Assembly: GCA_025666215.1 (NCBI GenBank)
Contig: CP102593.1
Location: 3,299,001 to 3,363,000, forward strand
DNA: 64,000 nt
Reading direction: 5' to 3'
From: Xanthomonas campestris pv. phormiicola
GTDB lineage: Bacteria > Pseudomonadota > Gammaproteobacteria > Xanthomonadales > Xanthomonadaceae
Shown here: piece by piece, positions 52,001 to 60,677 of the stretch
Layout: the number at the start of each line of letters is the position of its first letter
How positions within the stretch are numbered: position 1 is the stretch's first letter
Made by a program: the position numbers and the translations under genes
The notes under the pieces: generated by a model
Told to the model about the DNA's origin: nothing
Seen by the model: the letters and a program-made list of their open reading frames with translations, nothing else
Databases searched by the model: none

Positions 52001-52023
52001 GAAGGCAAGCGAACGTGGCGCAT
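49021..52023 (-). CDS. TonB-dependent receptor of the glycan/glycoprotein utilization locus (receptor 2)
   Basis: 1000 residues (start at 52023, preceded by AGAGAGA). Signal peptide ending near LPAAAQ, TonB-box region DSVVVTGSRIRR, plug (IADVVNQLPSLALTQ, LDLRGMGTQRTLVLVDGRRQ, ERVEVITGGASALYGAEAVTGVVN), barrel ending YYGGIRLAL. The large size and plug motifs fit oligosaccharide or glycopeptide receptors. It is a single-gene unit with signature copy 4 about 185 nt upstream. No TBDR-linked transporter of the inner membrane is seen in the window. Confidence 0.9.
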   Translation of the reverse strand: MRHVRLPSPQLPSACRDRRGQGRSLLCAAIAMALLAALPAAAQEAAAVRDNTAAAADGNDGAADAKTLDSVVVTGSRIRRNDALDGPTPLTVIGAEQIRAAGYTEIADVVNQLPSLALTQTSQTSNLAGNPGVNALDLRGMGTQRTLVLVDGRRQVPAIPGTSAVDVSNIPSSLVERVEVITGGASALYGAEAVTGVVNFILKKDFQGLDASARYGISSRGDMRSNSVDALFGHNFADNRGNVTVYGFYEREPDSVSGQDRPWTATGYPMYTRNNRNQRYWISDNNRNINNAEDAQLILGGRHYAMTADGQLRAPVLGPGGYVNSVPVSLADPSTALGSLLTDGGEYGGRYDSWYLAVPSDRFASRATLNFDVSDSLRFFANLGYSRTTSQSAWRALSAFGSEAVPADSPFVTDAMRAANGGTITDGVYFARHFDDELGQGGSQYRRQLLQGVVGLEGDFSLGGRAWNYSAYYSYGRTEQRNRDIDTVSYTRYYLAVDSTTAADGSAICRSTLTDPGNGCVPLNPFKRLTAREIAYLRYTSDWATTTMTQQVLSAYASGGMFDLPGGEAQIAFGGEYRKERNDIGAIAQYDPANPAYDASLGTTQLPLVGQYDVKELYSELHLPLLADRLFAQRLGVDAAVRVSDYNTAGRTVTNKFGIDWAPIQDITLRGTYGKAVRAPNIGELYTASSIGGMWITDPCNTYNQRYRSDRSQYTAANCAQLNPSDKSTYWLYRDIITKGNLDLANETAKTRTVGIVLRPRFLPDFSLSVDYYNIDLRGAIDSFPAQTVINKCVDAPTLDNPFCSFVSRDADGNLLNVVTQKLNLSRYLTRGVDFAAQYRYDLAERWGQNAGALSFDLNYTHLIRQDYTLDPDQPEEVTRFAGVFGSPSWKGVLRSTWSNAHAGATWSLRHFSKMRNSTQITDTDYQKVWTGNVFYSDVSGYYRLKSGLELFGGVSNLFDRAPPRVPGAEAGGANFELGYHAGVYDVIGRMYYGGIRLAL

Positions 52024-52207
52024 GGGCGGTCTCTCTGATGGCCGGCCTGCATCGAAATCCAGGCCGCACGACGCCATGCCCTCGCGGCGCGTGGCGGCGA
52101 GAACCGGCATCGATCGATGGAGAAGGCCGTGCATCCCCGCACGGCGCAGAATGCGATGCGCGTTGCCGTACATCGCACTTGCAGGGTTTCACGTCGGCAG
52201 GTGCAGC

Positions 52208-52259
52208 GTCTTGTGGAAAAACTTCACCTTTGATGTGGAAATTTGTCGATACGTGTCAA
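52208..52259 (-). promoter_or_regulatory. Bipartite promoter/operator signature, copy 4 (receptor 2), plus a TTGACA box
   Basis: Plus-strand GTCTTGTGG (52208-52216), 15 bp, GATGTGGA (52232-52239). It is the most diverged copy (8/9 and 6/8 matches to copy 3) but has the identical spacing. A consensus -35-like TTGACA reads on the minus strand at 52254-52259. The surrounding region 52024-52318 has no gene. Confidence 0.55.
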
Positions 52260-52318
52260 TAGATCGCATGGCGCGCCACATCGACGCACTCCACACGGCG
52301 CAGATGCTTGCGCAACCG

Positions 52319-54636
52319 TCAGCGCGCGACCGGCGCCGACGCTGTGGCCTGGCGGTTCCAGTCGGGCGTCGGCGCCTGCTGCAGCCAGCGCACGAAGAAA
52401 TCCGCCAGGCGGCGCCGGCCGTAGTCGCCGCCAGCGCCGTGGTCGCCGCCCGGCACCACCAGCAGGTCGAAATCCTTGCCGGCCTTGATCAGGCGATCGG
52501 CGACCTGGAAGGTGCTGGACGGATCCACGTTCTGGTCCATGTCGCCGGTGACCAGCAGCAGATGCCCCTGCAGTCGCGCGGCGTTGTCGACATTGGACGA
52601 GGCCGAATACCACGGCCCGACCGGCCAGCCCATCCATTGCTCGTTCCACCAGATCTTGTCCATGCGGTTGTCGTGGCAGCCGGAATTGGCCACCGCGGCG
52701 ACGTAGAACTCCGGATGGAACAGCAACGCGCCGAGCGCGCTCTGGCCGCCGGCGGAGGTGCCGTAGATGCCCACGCCCTGTTCGATCGCGTACCACGGAT
52801 ACTGCGCCGCCACGGCGCGGTGCCAGGCGATGCGGTCGGGGAAGCCGGCATCCTTGAGGTTGCGCCAGGCCACGTCGTGGAACGCGCGCGAGCGGTTGTT
52901 GGTGCCCATGCCGTCGACCTGCGCCACGGCGAAGCCGAGCGCGGTCAGCGCCGGCACGCGCGCGCTGAAGGTCTTGGGCACGAACGAGCCGTGCGGACCG
53001 GCGTAGATGTTCTCGACCACGCGGTAACGCTGCTGCGGATCGAGCCCCTGCGGGCGATGGATCACGCCCCAGATCTCGGTCTTGCCGTCGCGGCCGGGCG
53101 CGTGGAACGGCAGCGGCGGCACCCAGCCGGCGGCGCGCAGCCGGCTCAGGTCGGTGCGTTCGACCTGCTGCACCAGCGCGCCATCGGCGCTGCGGCGCAA
53201 CTCCAGCACCGGCCCCAGGTCCACCCGCGAATACAGGTCGAGCAGCCAGCGTCCGTCGGGCGACAGCACCACCTCGTGGTCGGCCTGCACCGGGGTCAGC
53301 GCAGTCAGCCCGCTGCCGTCCAGGCCGATGCGATAGGCGTGACGGTAGTAGGGATCCTCGCCAGGGGTCATGCCCGAAGCGGTGAAATAGATCTGCTGCG
53401 CGGCCTCGTCGACGCGCTCGACCTTGCGCAGCACCCACTCGCCGCGCGTGACCTGGCGCGGGGCGCCGCCATTGCGCGTGTCGTACAGGTACAGCTGCTC
53501 CCAGCCGTCGCGTTCGGAGGCCCACAGGGTGCGCGCGCCATCGGCGAAATCATGCCGATAGCGTTTGCCGCCGTTCTCGTGGCTGCCGCTGAGATCGGAA
53601 TACTCGATGAAGGTCGGCGAGGTTTCCTCGATCAGGGTGCGCGCCTGCGCGCTGCGCCCGTCCGCCTCGATCACCCGGTAGCGCTGGTGGCCGCGCTCGT
53701 TGTACTCGAAGGTGAAGCCGCTGCCGTCGCTGCGCCACTGCGGCCAGCTCAGCGCGAACGCATTCGGGAACAGCGTCGCCGGCACCGCCCGCGCCTGCCG
53801 CGTGGCCAGATCGAACAGCACCGGCTGCAGCACCGGCAGCGCATCGCCGGGCTTGGCATAGACCTGCTGGTGCAGCTTGGGCTGCAACTGGTCCGGCGGC
53901 GCCGACTCGATGTAGTAGTGCGCAACGGCGCCGGTTTGACCCGGTAGGCGACCAGCCGGGTCGAATCCGGCGACCAGGCGATGCTGTCCGCCGCGTAGTA
54001 CTCGGCGGCGCTGCCATCGTGGCTGAGCGCGACCGGCGCGCCGCCGGCGGCTGGCGCGACCACCACGTTGCCGGCCTCGACCCAGGCGCGTCGCTTGCCG
54101 TCCGGTGACGCCTGCGCATACGCCGGCCCCTGCTTGAGCGGGATGCTCATGTCGTAGGAATCGGGCGGCAACGCGCCCATATCGGTGCGCGTGCAACGGT
54201 ACTGCGGCAGGTCGCACTGCCAGCGCACCCGATCGCGCTCGAAGGCGAGCCGGTGCGCATCCAGCTTCACCTCGTCCAGCTGCAACGCCGCCGCATCGAC
54301 CGGCTTGCCGCTGGCCGCGGACATCGCCGCCGCCAGCCGCGCATGATCGAACGCGGGTTCGTTGCGGCCGCCATCCACCGCGACCCGGCGGTACTCGATC
54401 GCCGGTGCGGCGCCGCTGCGCACCAGCGAACGCCGGTACAGGAAATGCCCGGGATCCAGCCATACCGGCTGCGACGGCTGGCGGTCGACCAGCGCCTCGT
54501 AGCCTTGGCTCAGCGCCTGCGCGCGCCGATAGTCGTCCGCGCTCGGTGCGGCCGGCGCGCATGGTGCCAGCGCCGCCAAGACGAGCAGCAGTGCGCCCGG
54601 TGCGACGACCCGCCGCCTGTTTCGATCCGTCTTCAT
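52319..54636 (-). pseudogene. S9 (DPP-IV/prolyl-oligopeptidase) family peptidase, frameshifted
   Basis: About 772 residues if read through. Frame 1 from 54636 gives a signal peptide (LLLVLAALAPCAPAAPSADD) and the first half of the DPP-IV beta-propeller up to WSPDSTRLVAYRVK. Homology then continues in another frame from about VAHYYIESAPPDQLQPKLH to the end. One base is missing at about 53931 in a CCGG run. The second half has all three catalytic residues: Ser in GTSAGGQSALG, Asp in VTGDMDQNVDPS and His in PGGDHGAGG. Expected to remove Xaa-Pro dipeptides in the periplasm. The break may be real or a sequencing error. Confidence 0.85.
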
Positions 54637-54655
54637 CCGTCAGCCACCCGATGCA

Positions 54656-56236
54656 TCAAAGCGCGTCGCAGCGCTGCGCATCCGCAACGCCGGCCTGGGC
54701 CAGGCGCTGCGCGCGCGTGGCCCACATTTCCCATTCCTGCACCGCCAGCGCGGCATAGCGGCCGTCGCCGCCGGAGGCGTCGAACACCGCGCGCACGCAG
54801 CGCGTGGTCACCGGCGCGAAGCGCAGCGTCTGCACGCGGCCGGCGACCGCCCCCGTTGCGGCCTGCGCCAGCGGCAGCCACTGCCCGTCCTTGCGGTATT
54901 CCAGATGCCAGCGCGCCGGCGGCGCCACGCCCTCGTTCGCGCCGGGCGGATGGTCGGCCCAGAACACGATGCGGCTGCGCTGCAGCGTCACCGGTTGCGC
55001 CCAGCTGTACTGGAGCCACTGCTGCGGCGGATTGTGCGCGCTCCAGCTGCCCCACATCTGCGGCGGCAGCGGATTGCGCTTGACCACGCCGTCGTTGAGC
55101 GCGGCGATCCAGTACTGGTGCGGGATGTCCGGGCCGTTGGAAGCGCCGGCGGATGCGTAGCGGGCGACGTTGCGCTGCACCGGCTGCGGCGGCTGCGGCG
55201 CGCGCGTGGCCAGCACCGGGCGAATGCGCGCCGGCCGCTGCGTGTCGTCCCAGTCCAGCCGGTCGATCGCCACGCTGCGGCGGAAATGGCCGCCGCCCTT
55301 GGCGTCGGCGGTGTGGTAGACCAGATACCACTGGCCCGTGAACTGCACGATGCCCGGATGCGAGGTGGTCGAGGACACCGGCGGCAGGATCACCCCGCGG
55401 TAGGTCCACGGCCCCAGCGGCGACGGCGCAGTGCCATAGGCGATGCAGGCGTGATACAGCGTCGGGGTGCAGTCGGAATCCGGCCCGGCGCGGTTGCCGG
55501 CATAGGCCATGTAGTAGGTGCCGTGGCGCTTGAACAGCCACGGCGCCTCGAAATAGCCGTCCAGCGTGGTCACCGCCACCGCCGTGCCCTTGGGTGTGAC
55601 CATGTCGCGTTCCAGCTCGATCCCGAACAGCTTGCCGAAGGTGCCCCAGTACAGGTACACGCGGCCGTCGTCGTCGACCAATACGGTCGGATCGATGTTC
55701 TGGATCGTGTTCCTGACCGGCAGTGACTGCGACAGGATCGGCCCTTGCGGGTGCGCGTCGCGCCACGGCCCCAGCGGGCTGTCGGCGACCGCCACGCCGA
55801 TCGCGAACGGATCGGCGTTGGGCGAGTGTTTTTCTTCGACCGGCGCATACAGGTAGTAGCGGTGGTCAGGCCCCTGCACGATCTGCGCGGCATAGGCGCG
55901 GCCGGCGGCGGCCCAGGCGAACACCTGCTCGGGGCGCAGCAGTGATGGGTAGTGGGTCCAGTTGCCGCTGCCGACGTCGGCGGTGACCAGCATCTGCCAG
56001 CGCTTGAGTACGAAGTCGTTGACGTCGGGCGGCGCCTCGTCGCGGCCGGCGATGATGTACAGCTTGCCGTCGGCGACCAGCGGCGCCGGATCGGCGGAAT
56101 AGTCGCGGCCGTCGGCCAGGATCGGATTGCCGGCGCTGTGCACGTTGCGCGCGCGCAACGGTGCGGCCTGCGCTGAGGCAACGGCAAGCGCCAGCAGCAG
56201 GCAGGCGCCGATGCGCGCGGCACGGCGCAGGCTCAT
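54656..56236 (-). CDS. GH43-type alpha-L-arabinofuranosidase with C-terminal F5/8-like module
   Basis: 526 residues with a signal peptide to about SAQAAP. The five-bladed propeller has its three acidic residues: Asp49 in YSADPAPLV, Asp in NIDPTVLVDDDG near 180 and Glu in YFEAPWLFKRHGTYY near 228. Residues from about 355 form a beta-sandwich module (ALNDGV, QYSWAQPVTLQRSRIVFW, RWHLEYRKDGQW) that also occurs in the upstream 1445-residue enzyme. Start at 56236 overlaps the upstream stop (ATGA). Likely removes terminal alpha-arabinose; exact subfamily not determined. Confidence 0.88.
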   Translation of the reverse strand: MSLRRAARIGACLLLALAVASAQAAPLRARNVHSAGNPILADGRDYSADPAPLVADGKLYIIAGRDEAPPDVNDFVLKRWQMLVTADVGSGNWTHYPSLLRPEQVFAWAAAGRAYAAQIVQGPDHRYYLYAPVEEKHSPNADPFAIGVAVADSPLGPWRDAHPQGPILSQSLPVRNTIQNIDPTVLVDDDGRVYLYWGTFGKLFGIELERDMVTPKGTAVAVTTLDGYFEAPWLFKRHGTYYMAYAGNRAGPDSDCTPTLYHACIAYGTAPSPLGPWTYRGVILPPVSSTTSHPGIVQFTGQWYLVYHTADAKGGGHFRRSVAIDRLDWDDTQRPARIRPVLATRAPQPPQPVQRNVARYASAGASNGPDIPHQYWIAALNDGVVKRNPLPPQMWGSWSAHNPPQQWLQYSWAQPVTLQRSRIVFWADHPPGANEGVAPPARWHLEYRKDGQWLPLAQAATGAVAGRVQTLRFAPVTTRCVRAVFDASGGDGRYAALAVQEWEMWATRAQRLAQAGVADAQRCDAL

Positions 56237-59200
56237 GGCGCCACCGCCGCATCGACCACGATCTGCAGCCGCACCGGCAACTGCCCGCTGCCGCCGCGCC
56301 CCTGCGCGCTGCCGACGATGCTGGACGTGCCCGGCGCCGCATACGCGGCCGGCACCAACGGCGGCCACTGCACCGGCACCCGTTCGCGCGAGCCGTCGTT
56401 GTACTGCACGCCGACGAACGCCGGCAGCGCCGGCACCTGCCCGGCACGCACGTGCAGTGGCGGCGGCGCCTGCACCGTGTTGATCTGGCCCGGCGCGGTG
56501 GCGCGCACCCAGATGCTGGCGCTGACCGGCAGGCCACCGTCGGCCAGGCCCTGCAGCTGCACGCGGCCTTCGCTGGCCAGCGCCGCCGCGTCGAGTTGCG
56601 GCCAGCGCACGCCCAGCCAATCCCAGCTGCCGTCGGCGAAGTAAGCGGCGATGCGCTGCGGCAAGGCCGGCGTCTCGCCCGGCGCCACCCGCACGTCGAT
56701 CGGCTCGACCGTGTCGGCGCGCTCGGCGAAGACCTGCCATTCGTCGATACCGACCGCGGCATGGCCGTCGCCCTGCGCGGCGGTGTCCAGCACCGCGCGC
56801 AACGCGGTGGTGGTGACCGGTGCGAACGCCACGCGGCTCGCTTCGCCGCGCGCGGCGACCGGATAGCCGCCGCGCACCGCGATGTCGCGCCACTGCTCGC
56901 CATCGCGGTATTGCAGTTTCCACGCGCGCGGCGGCGCCACGCCGCCGTCGGGCTGGTCGTCCCAGAAGTAGACTGCGGCGCCGTTCAAGCGCTGCGCTTG
57001 CCGCCATTGGTACTGCACCCACACCGAGGCCGGTTGCGCGCGGCCCCAGCTGCCCCAGCGGCGATCCGCGGACGGCGCTTGATCCGGCGCGGGCAGCAGC
57101 CCGTCGTTGAGCGCCTGCAGCCGGTGGTGGCCGGCAGTGACCTGCGCGCTGGCCTCGGCGTCGCCCTGCACTTCCAGGCCCTGCCCGGCCGGCAACGCCG
57201 CGGCGACCACGGCCACATCGGCATGGCCTTGCAACGCGCCATCGTCGGCCTGCAGCCGCAGCGTGTAGGCGCCGGGCGCGGTGAAGCGCACGCCGGTGCT
57301 GGCCGCCTGCGGCTCCTCGAAGATCGCCGCGCCGCCGGGCGGTGCCTGCAGCACGCTCCAGCGCAGCGCCAGGGTGCCGTTGGGCAGCGCGTCGTCGCCG
57401 ACGCGGCCAATCAAACGCAGCGCGCCAGCGCCGACGCCGTCCTGCTGCCAGGCCTCGACCTGCGGCGCCTGGTTGGGCTTGGCCGCCGGCACCCGCGCGC
57501 CGCTGGCATAGGCCTGGATTTCCTTGATCCCGGTGCGCAGCGCGCCGGCATGGGTGACCAGCACGCGCAGCCGCTGCACGCGCAACGCGGGGAAGCGCAC
57601 GCGGTTGCGGTTGCCCTGCGCGATCGGCGCGTCGCGCACCTGGCCGGGCACGGTCTTCCAGGCATGGCCGTCGAAATACTGCAGCACGTACAGCCACGGC
57701 GGCGCGTAGCCGGCGCGGGTGCCGGAAGCAAAGCCGTGCTGCTCGCCTGGCGGCGAGGAGCTGCGGTAGAAGTACAGGCGCACGTCGTCCAGCACCTGCG
57801 GCCGGCCCAGGTCCAGTTCGATCCAGTCGCTGCGCGACGGCGACCCGGCCGTGCCCCAGAACGGCTCGTTGGCGGTGCTGCCGTCCACTGCCGCCGCGGC
57901 CGGGAAGCCGTCGGCGGCATAGCTGGCGCTCACCGTCGCACCCTGCGCGAGGTTGTGCGCGGTCGCCGGCAGCGTGGTATCCACGCCGGCATCGGCCAGC
58001 ACGGCGGTGATCCGCGCATCGGCGGCGAAGCGCACCTGCGCCGGTGTCTGCAAGGCGATGGACTTGGAACTGACCACACGCAGCTGCGCGGCGTCCGCAT
58101 TGACCGCATCCGGCAGCGCCTGCACGCGGCCGCTGGCCGGGTCGTAGAGCACATGCGCCAGGCGATCGACGGTGAACGCCAGCTTCCCGTCCAGGTACAG
58201 CGAATAGCCCTTGGGCACCGCGCCGCCGTAGTGGCGGCCGTCGCGGTCCCAGACGATGGCCAGGTCGCGATCGCGGTAGCGCACCGCGTCGGCGGCGAAA
58301 TGGTCCCAGCCGATGTCGATCGGATACAGCTCGATCCTGCCATCGCTGCGCGGACGCAGGCCCATCGCGTCCTCGATCACGGTGAAATTGGTCGCGCCGA
58401 GCTGGGTGTGGTGGATCCACGAGCGGTAGCCGATGCTGCCGCCGTCGGCAGCGCTGCCCTGCGCCCAGAACTCGTTCTGGTCCGGGTAGCGGTTGTCGCC
58501 GTCGATGTAGTGCGCCCAGGCGTTCCAGTACAGCAGCTTGCGGTAGCTGCCCGCGTCCAGGTAGGGGCTGGGATAGTCGCGCAGCGCGCTGCCGAGCAGG
58601 CGGAAGGCGACGGTGGAGTTGATCACCGAGAAGTTGTTGCTGCCGCCGGCGCCGCGCGCCTGCCGGTCGGCCTGGTTGGCGGTGTAGAACGGGAAGATCG
58701 GATACTGCCGCGCGTCGGCGAACAGGCGCAGCGCACGCACGTACTTCGGATCGTAGTCGGCATCGCCCTGCCTGGGCATCAGGCCGACGCTGAACGGGTA
58801 GTAGTTGTTGGTTTCCTTCCAGTCCACCGGCAAGCGCGCGCCATCGGCCTGGCGCTGCTTGAGCAGGTCGCCGTGCAGGCCCATGCCGTCGGCGCTGGCG
58901 CTGTGGTCCTGCCATAGCACGTCGAGCACGGCGCGGCGGATCTTCGCCGCCAGCGCCTGCATCCGCGCGGCAGTGGCGGTATCGCCGGCGAGTTGCGCGG
59001 CCTGCGCCGCGGCCAGCGCGTTGGCGTAGACGTAGGCGCTCTCGCTGCGGTCCATGCGCGGCTCACCGTGCTGTTTGGCCCAGTCGAAGGACACCGCGTC
59101 GGCGTCGTTGCCGGTCATCGCCGCCCAGTCGTACTCGATCAGGCCGTTGCCGTTGCGGTCGTAGGCGCGCAGCAACGCGTCCACGTCGGCGCTGGCGTAG

Positions 59201-60570
59201 CGCGCCAGCCTGGCCGCCACCGCCGGCGGCCCGCCGTGCAGCTGGTAGGCACGCCACGCGGCGGCGCTCAGGTATTGGGCGTAGGAGTTGGACCAGTTCT
59301 CCGGCGCGCCGGGATTGTCCACGTACTTGCCGCCGCCGGCGGTCTCGCCGGCGCCCAGCCACGAGCCGTAGGCGTAGCTGGGATCGCGCAGGTACTTCAG
59401 GTCGTCGATGAACATGCCGGTGGTCAGCACGATCGCATTGTCGTAGCCGAGCACGCCTTCGATCGCCACCGGGAACTGGTAGTCGTTGCCGGGCACCGCG
59501 GCGTCGAGGAAATTGAAGCGCAGCAGCCACCAGCGGTAGAACAACGTCTTGTCGATGTTGTCCTCGGGCGTGTCCAGGTACGGCAGGTTGTCGGCCCACC
59601 AGCGGTTGTAGGCGACCACGTGCTCGGTATAGGCCTGCTGCGGCGATTGCGCGGCGATGCGCCGGTACTCCTGCAGCGACGCCGGCAGTTCGCGCGTGAC
59701 CAGCCCGAGCTGCACCTTCAGCGCGGCCGCCTCGCCGGTCGCCGGCAGCGCCACGCGGCGCGCGATGGAATTGCCATCGACCGCGAAGCCATCGCCGGAC
59801 AGGCGCGGGAACACCGTGGTGATCGCGTTGTGGGTGGCGAATGCGCCGGTGAGCTCGGCGCCGTCGGCATGCGTGGCCATCGGCGAGATCGCACGCAGGG
59901 TCAGCGTGCGCGCCACGCCGTCGCTGCTGGACAGCGTGGCCTCGGCCACCGCCACGTTCTGCTCGCTGATGAACTTGACCAGGCGCAGCCGCACGCCAGC
60001 GCCGGCATCGAGATACACGCTGCTGAAGTAGCTCGGCGTCTGCCGCCGCTGCGCGCTGTCCTCGACCAGCTGCAGCGGCTTGCCGTCGAGCTCGGCCTGC
60101 AGCCGGAACAGCGCGTCGTGGCCGGTCTTGTGCGCGTAGGCGACATCGCCGACGAAGCCCGGCTGCTGCGGCTGGTGCGTGTACATGTACGCGGCGCGGC
60201 CGCGGCTGAACAGCCAGTTGTTGCTGTCGTCGAAACCGCCGCCGGTGCCGCTGCGCGCGAGCATGCGGTCGATCCAGAAATCCTTGCCCGGCGCAGTGCC
60301 GGCGCCGGCCGCCAGGTCGGCGGCGAACACCCGCTGCAGATGGCCGCCCGGCGCGAAGGCCACGCCGCTGTCGGGGATCGGCGTGGGCGTGCCCTTGAAG
60401 CGTGGGTAGCCGAGCGCGGCGTTGTCCTGCACAGCCTGCGTCGCCGGGGCGACTGGATCGGCCTGCGTCGGCAGACTCGGCAACATGCCCGCGCCCCCGG
60501 CCAGGGCCAATGCCAGCCATACCCGCGGCAGCGTGGCGCCCAGCCTGGAAGAATCAACCATCGATTTCAT
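56233..60570 (-). CDS. Large secreted MGH1-like (alpha/alpha)6-barrel glycoside hydrolase with F5/8-like and Big_4-like modules
   Basis: 1445 residues. Signal peptide to about LPTQADP. An N-terminal beta domain leads into an (alpha/alpha) barrel from about residue 330 (NIDKTLFYRWWLLRFNFLD, AIEGVLGYDNAIVLTTGMFI) with candidate acids in DWKETNNYYPF and FTVIEDAMGL. Then come an F5/8-like module (about 870-1020), a PKD-like stretch, a second F5/8-like module (about 1130-1285) and two Ig-like Big_4 repeats. The architecture suggests a GH121/GH142-like enzyme acting on beta-L-arabinofuranosyl oligosaccharides; that is inference from context. It lies between receptor 3 and GH43, coupled to the latter. 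Confidence 0.78.
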   Translation of the reverse strand: MKSMVDSSRLGATLPRVWLALALAGGAGMLPSLPTQADPVAPATQAVQDNAALGYPRFKGTPTPIPDSGVAFAPGGHLQRVFAADLAAGAGTAPGKDFWIDRMLARSGTGGGFDDSNNWLFSRGRAAYMYTHQPQQPGFVGDVAYAHKTGHDALFRLQAELDGKPLQLVEDSAQRRQTPSYFSSVYLDAGAGVRLRLVKFISEQNVAVAEATLSSSDGVARTLTLRAISPMATHADGAELTGAFATHNAITTVFPRLSGDGFAVDGNSIARRVALPATGEAAALKVQLGLVTRELPASLQEYRRIAAQSPQQAYTEHVVAYNRWWADNLPYLDTPEDNIDKTLFYRWWLLRFNFLDAAVPGNDYQFPVAIEGVLGYDNAIVLTTGMFIDDLKYLRDPSYAYGSWLGAGETAGGGKYVDNPGAPENWSNSYAQYLSAAAWRAYQLHGGPPAVAARLARYASADVDALLRAYDRNGNGLIEYDWAAMTGNDADAVSFDWAKQHGEPRMDRSESAYVYANALAAAQAAQLAGDTATAARMQALAAKIRRAVLDVLWQDHSASADGMGLHGDLLKQRQADGARLPVDWKETNNYYPFSVGLMPRQGDADYDPKYVRALRLFADARQYPIFPFYTANQADRQARGAGGSNNFSVINSTVAFRLLGSALRDYPSPYLDAGSYRKLLYWNAWAHYIDGDNRYPDQNEFWAQGSAADGGSIGYRSWIHHTQLGATNFTVIEDAMGLRPRSDGRIELYPIDIGWDHFAADAVRYRDRDLAIVWDRDGRHYGGAVPKGYSLYLDGKLAFTVDRLAHVLYDPASGRVQALPDAVNADAAQLRVVSSKSIALQTPAQVRFAADARITAVLADAGVDTTLPATAHNLAQGATVSASYAADGFPAAAAVDGSTANEPFWGTAGSPSRSDWIELDLGRPQVLDDVRLYFYRSSSPPGEQHGFASGTRAGYAPPWLYVLQYFDGHAWKTVPGQVRDAPIAQGNRNRVRFPALRVQRLRVLVTHAGALRTGIKEIQAYASGARVPAAKPNQAPQVEAWQQDGVGAGALRLIGRVGDDALPNGTLALRWSVLQAPPGGAAIFEEPQAASTGVRFTAPGAYTLRLQADDGALQGHADVAVVAAALPAGQGLEVQGDAEASAQVTAGHHRLQALNDGLLPAPDQAPSADRRWGSWGRAQPASVWVQYQWRQAQRLNGAAVYFWDDQPDGGVAPPRAWKLQYRDGEQWRDIAVRGGYPVAARGEASRVAFAPVTTTALRAVLDTAAQGDGHAAVGIDEWQVFAERADTVEPIDVRVAPGETPALPQRIAAYFADGSWDWLGVRWPQLDAAALASEGRVQLQGLADGGLPVSASIWVRATAPGQINTVQAPPPLHVRAGQVPALPAFVGVQYNDGSRERVPVQWPPLVPAAYAAPGTSSIVGSAQGRGGSGQLPVRLQIVVDAAVAP

Positions 60571-60677
60571 GCAATCCCATCACGGCAGCGGATACAGGCG
60601 CCGCAGTGCGCCGTTGCGCTTCGCCGGCGGCCGCAAGCGGCACCAGCGCAGCGCAACGGCGACCGCGACCGCGATGC

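Noticed and set aside
46447..52038. A very long plus-strand open frame (over 1800 codons) across GH127 and receptor 2
   Set aside because: It is antisense to two clearly recognisable genes, has the Arg/Ala/Gln/Val bias of a complementary frame in high-GC DNA, and shows no domain.
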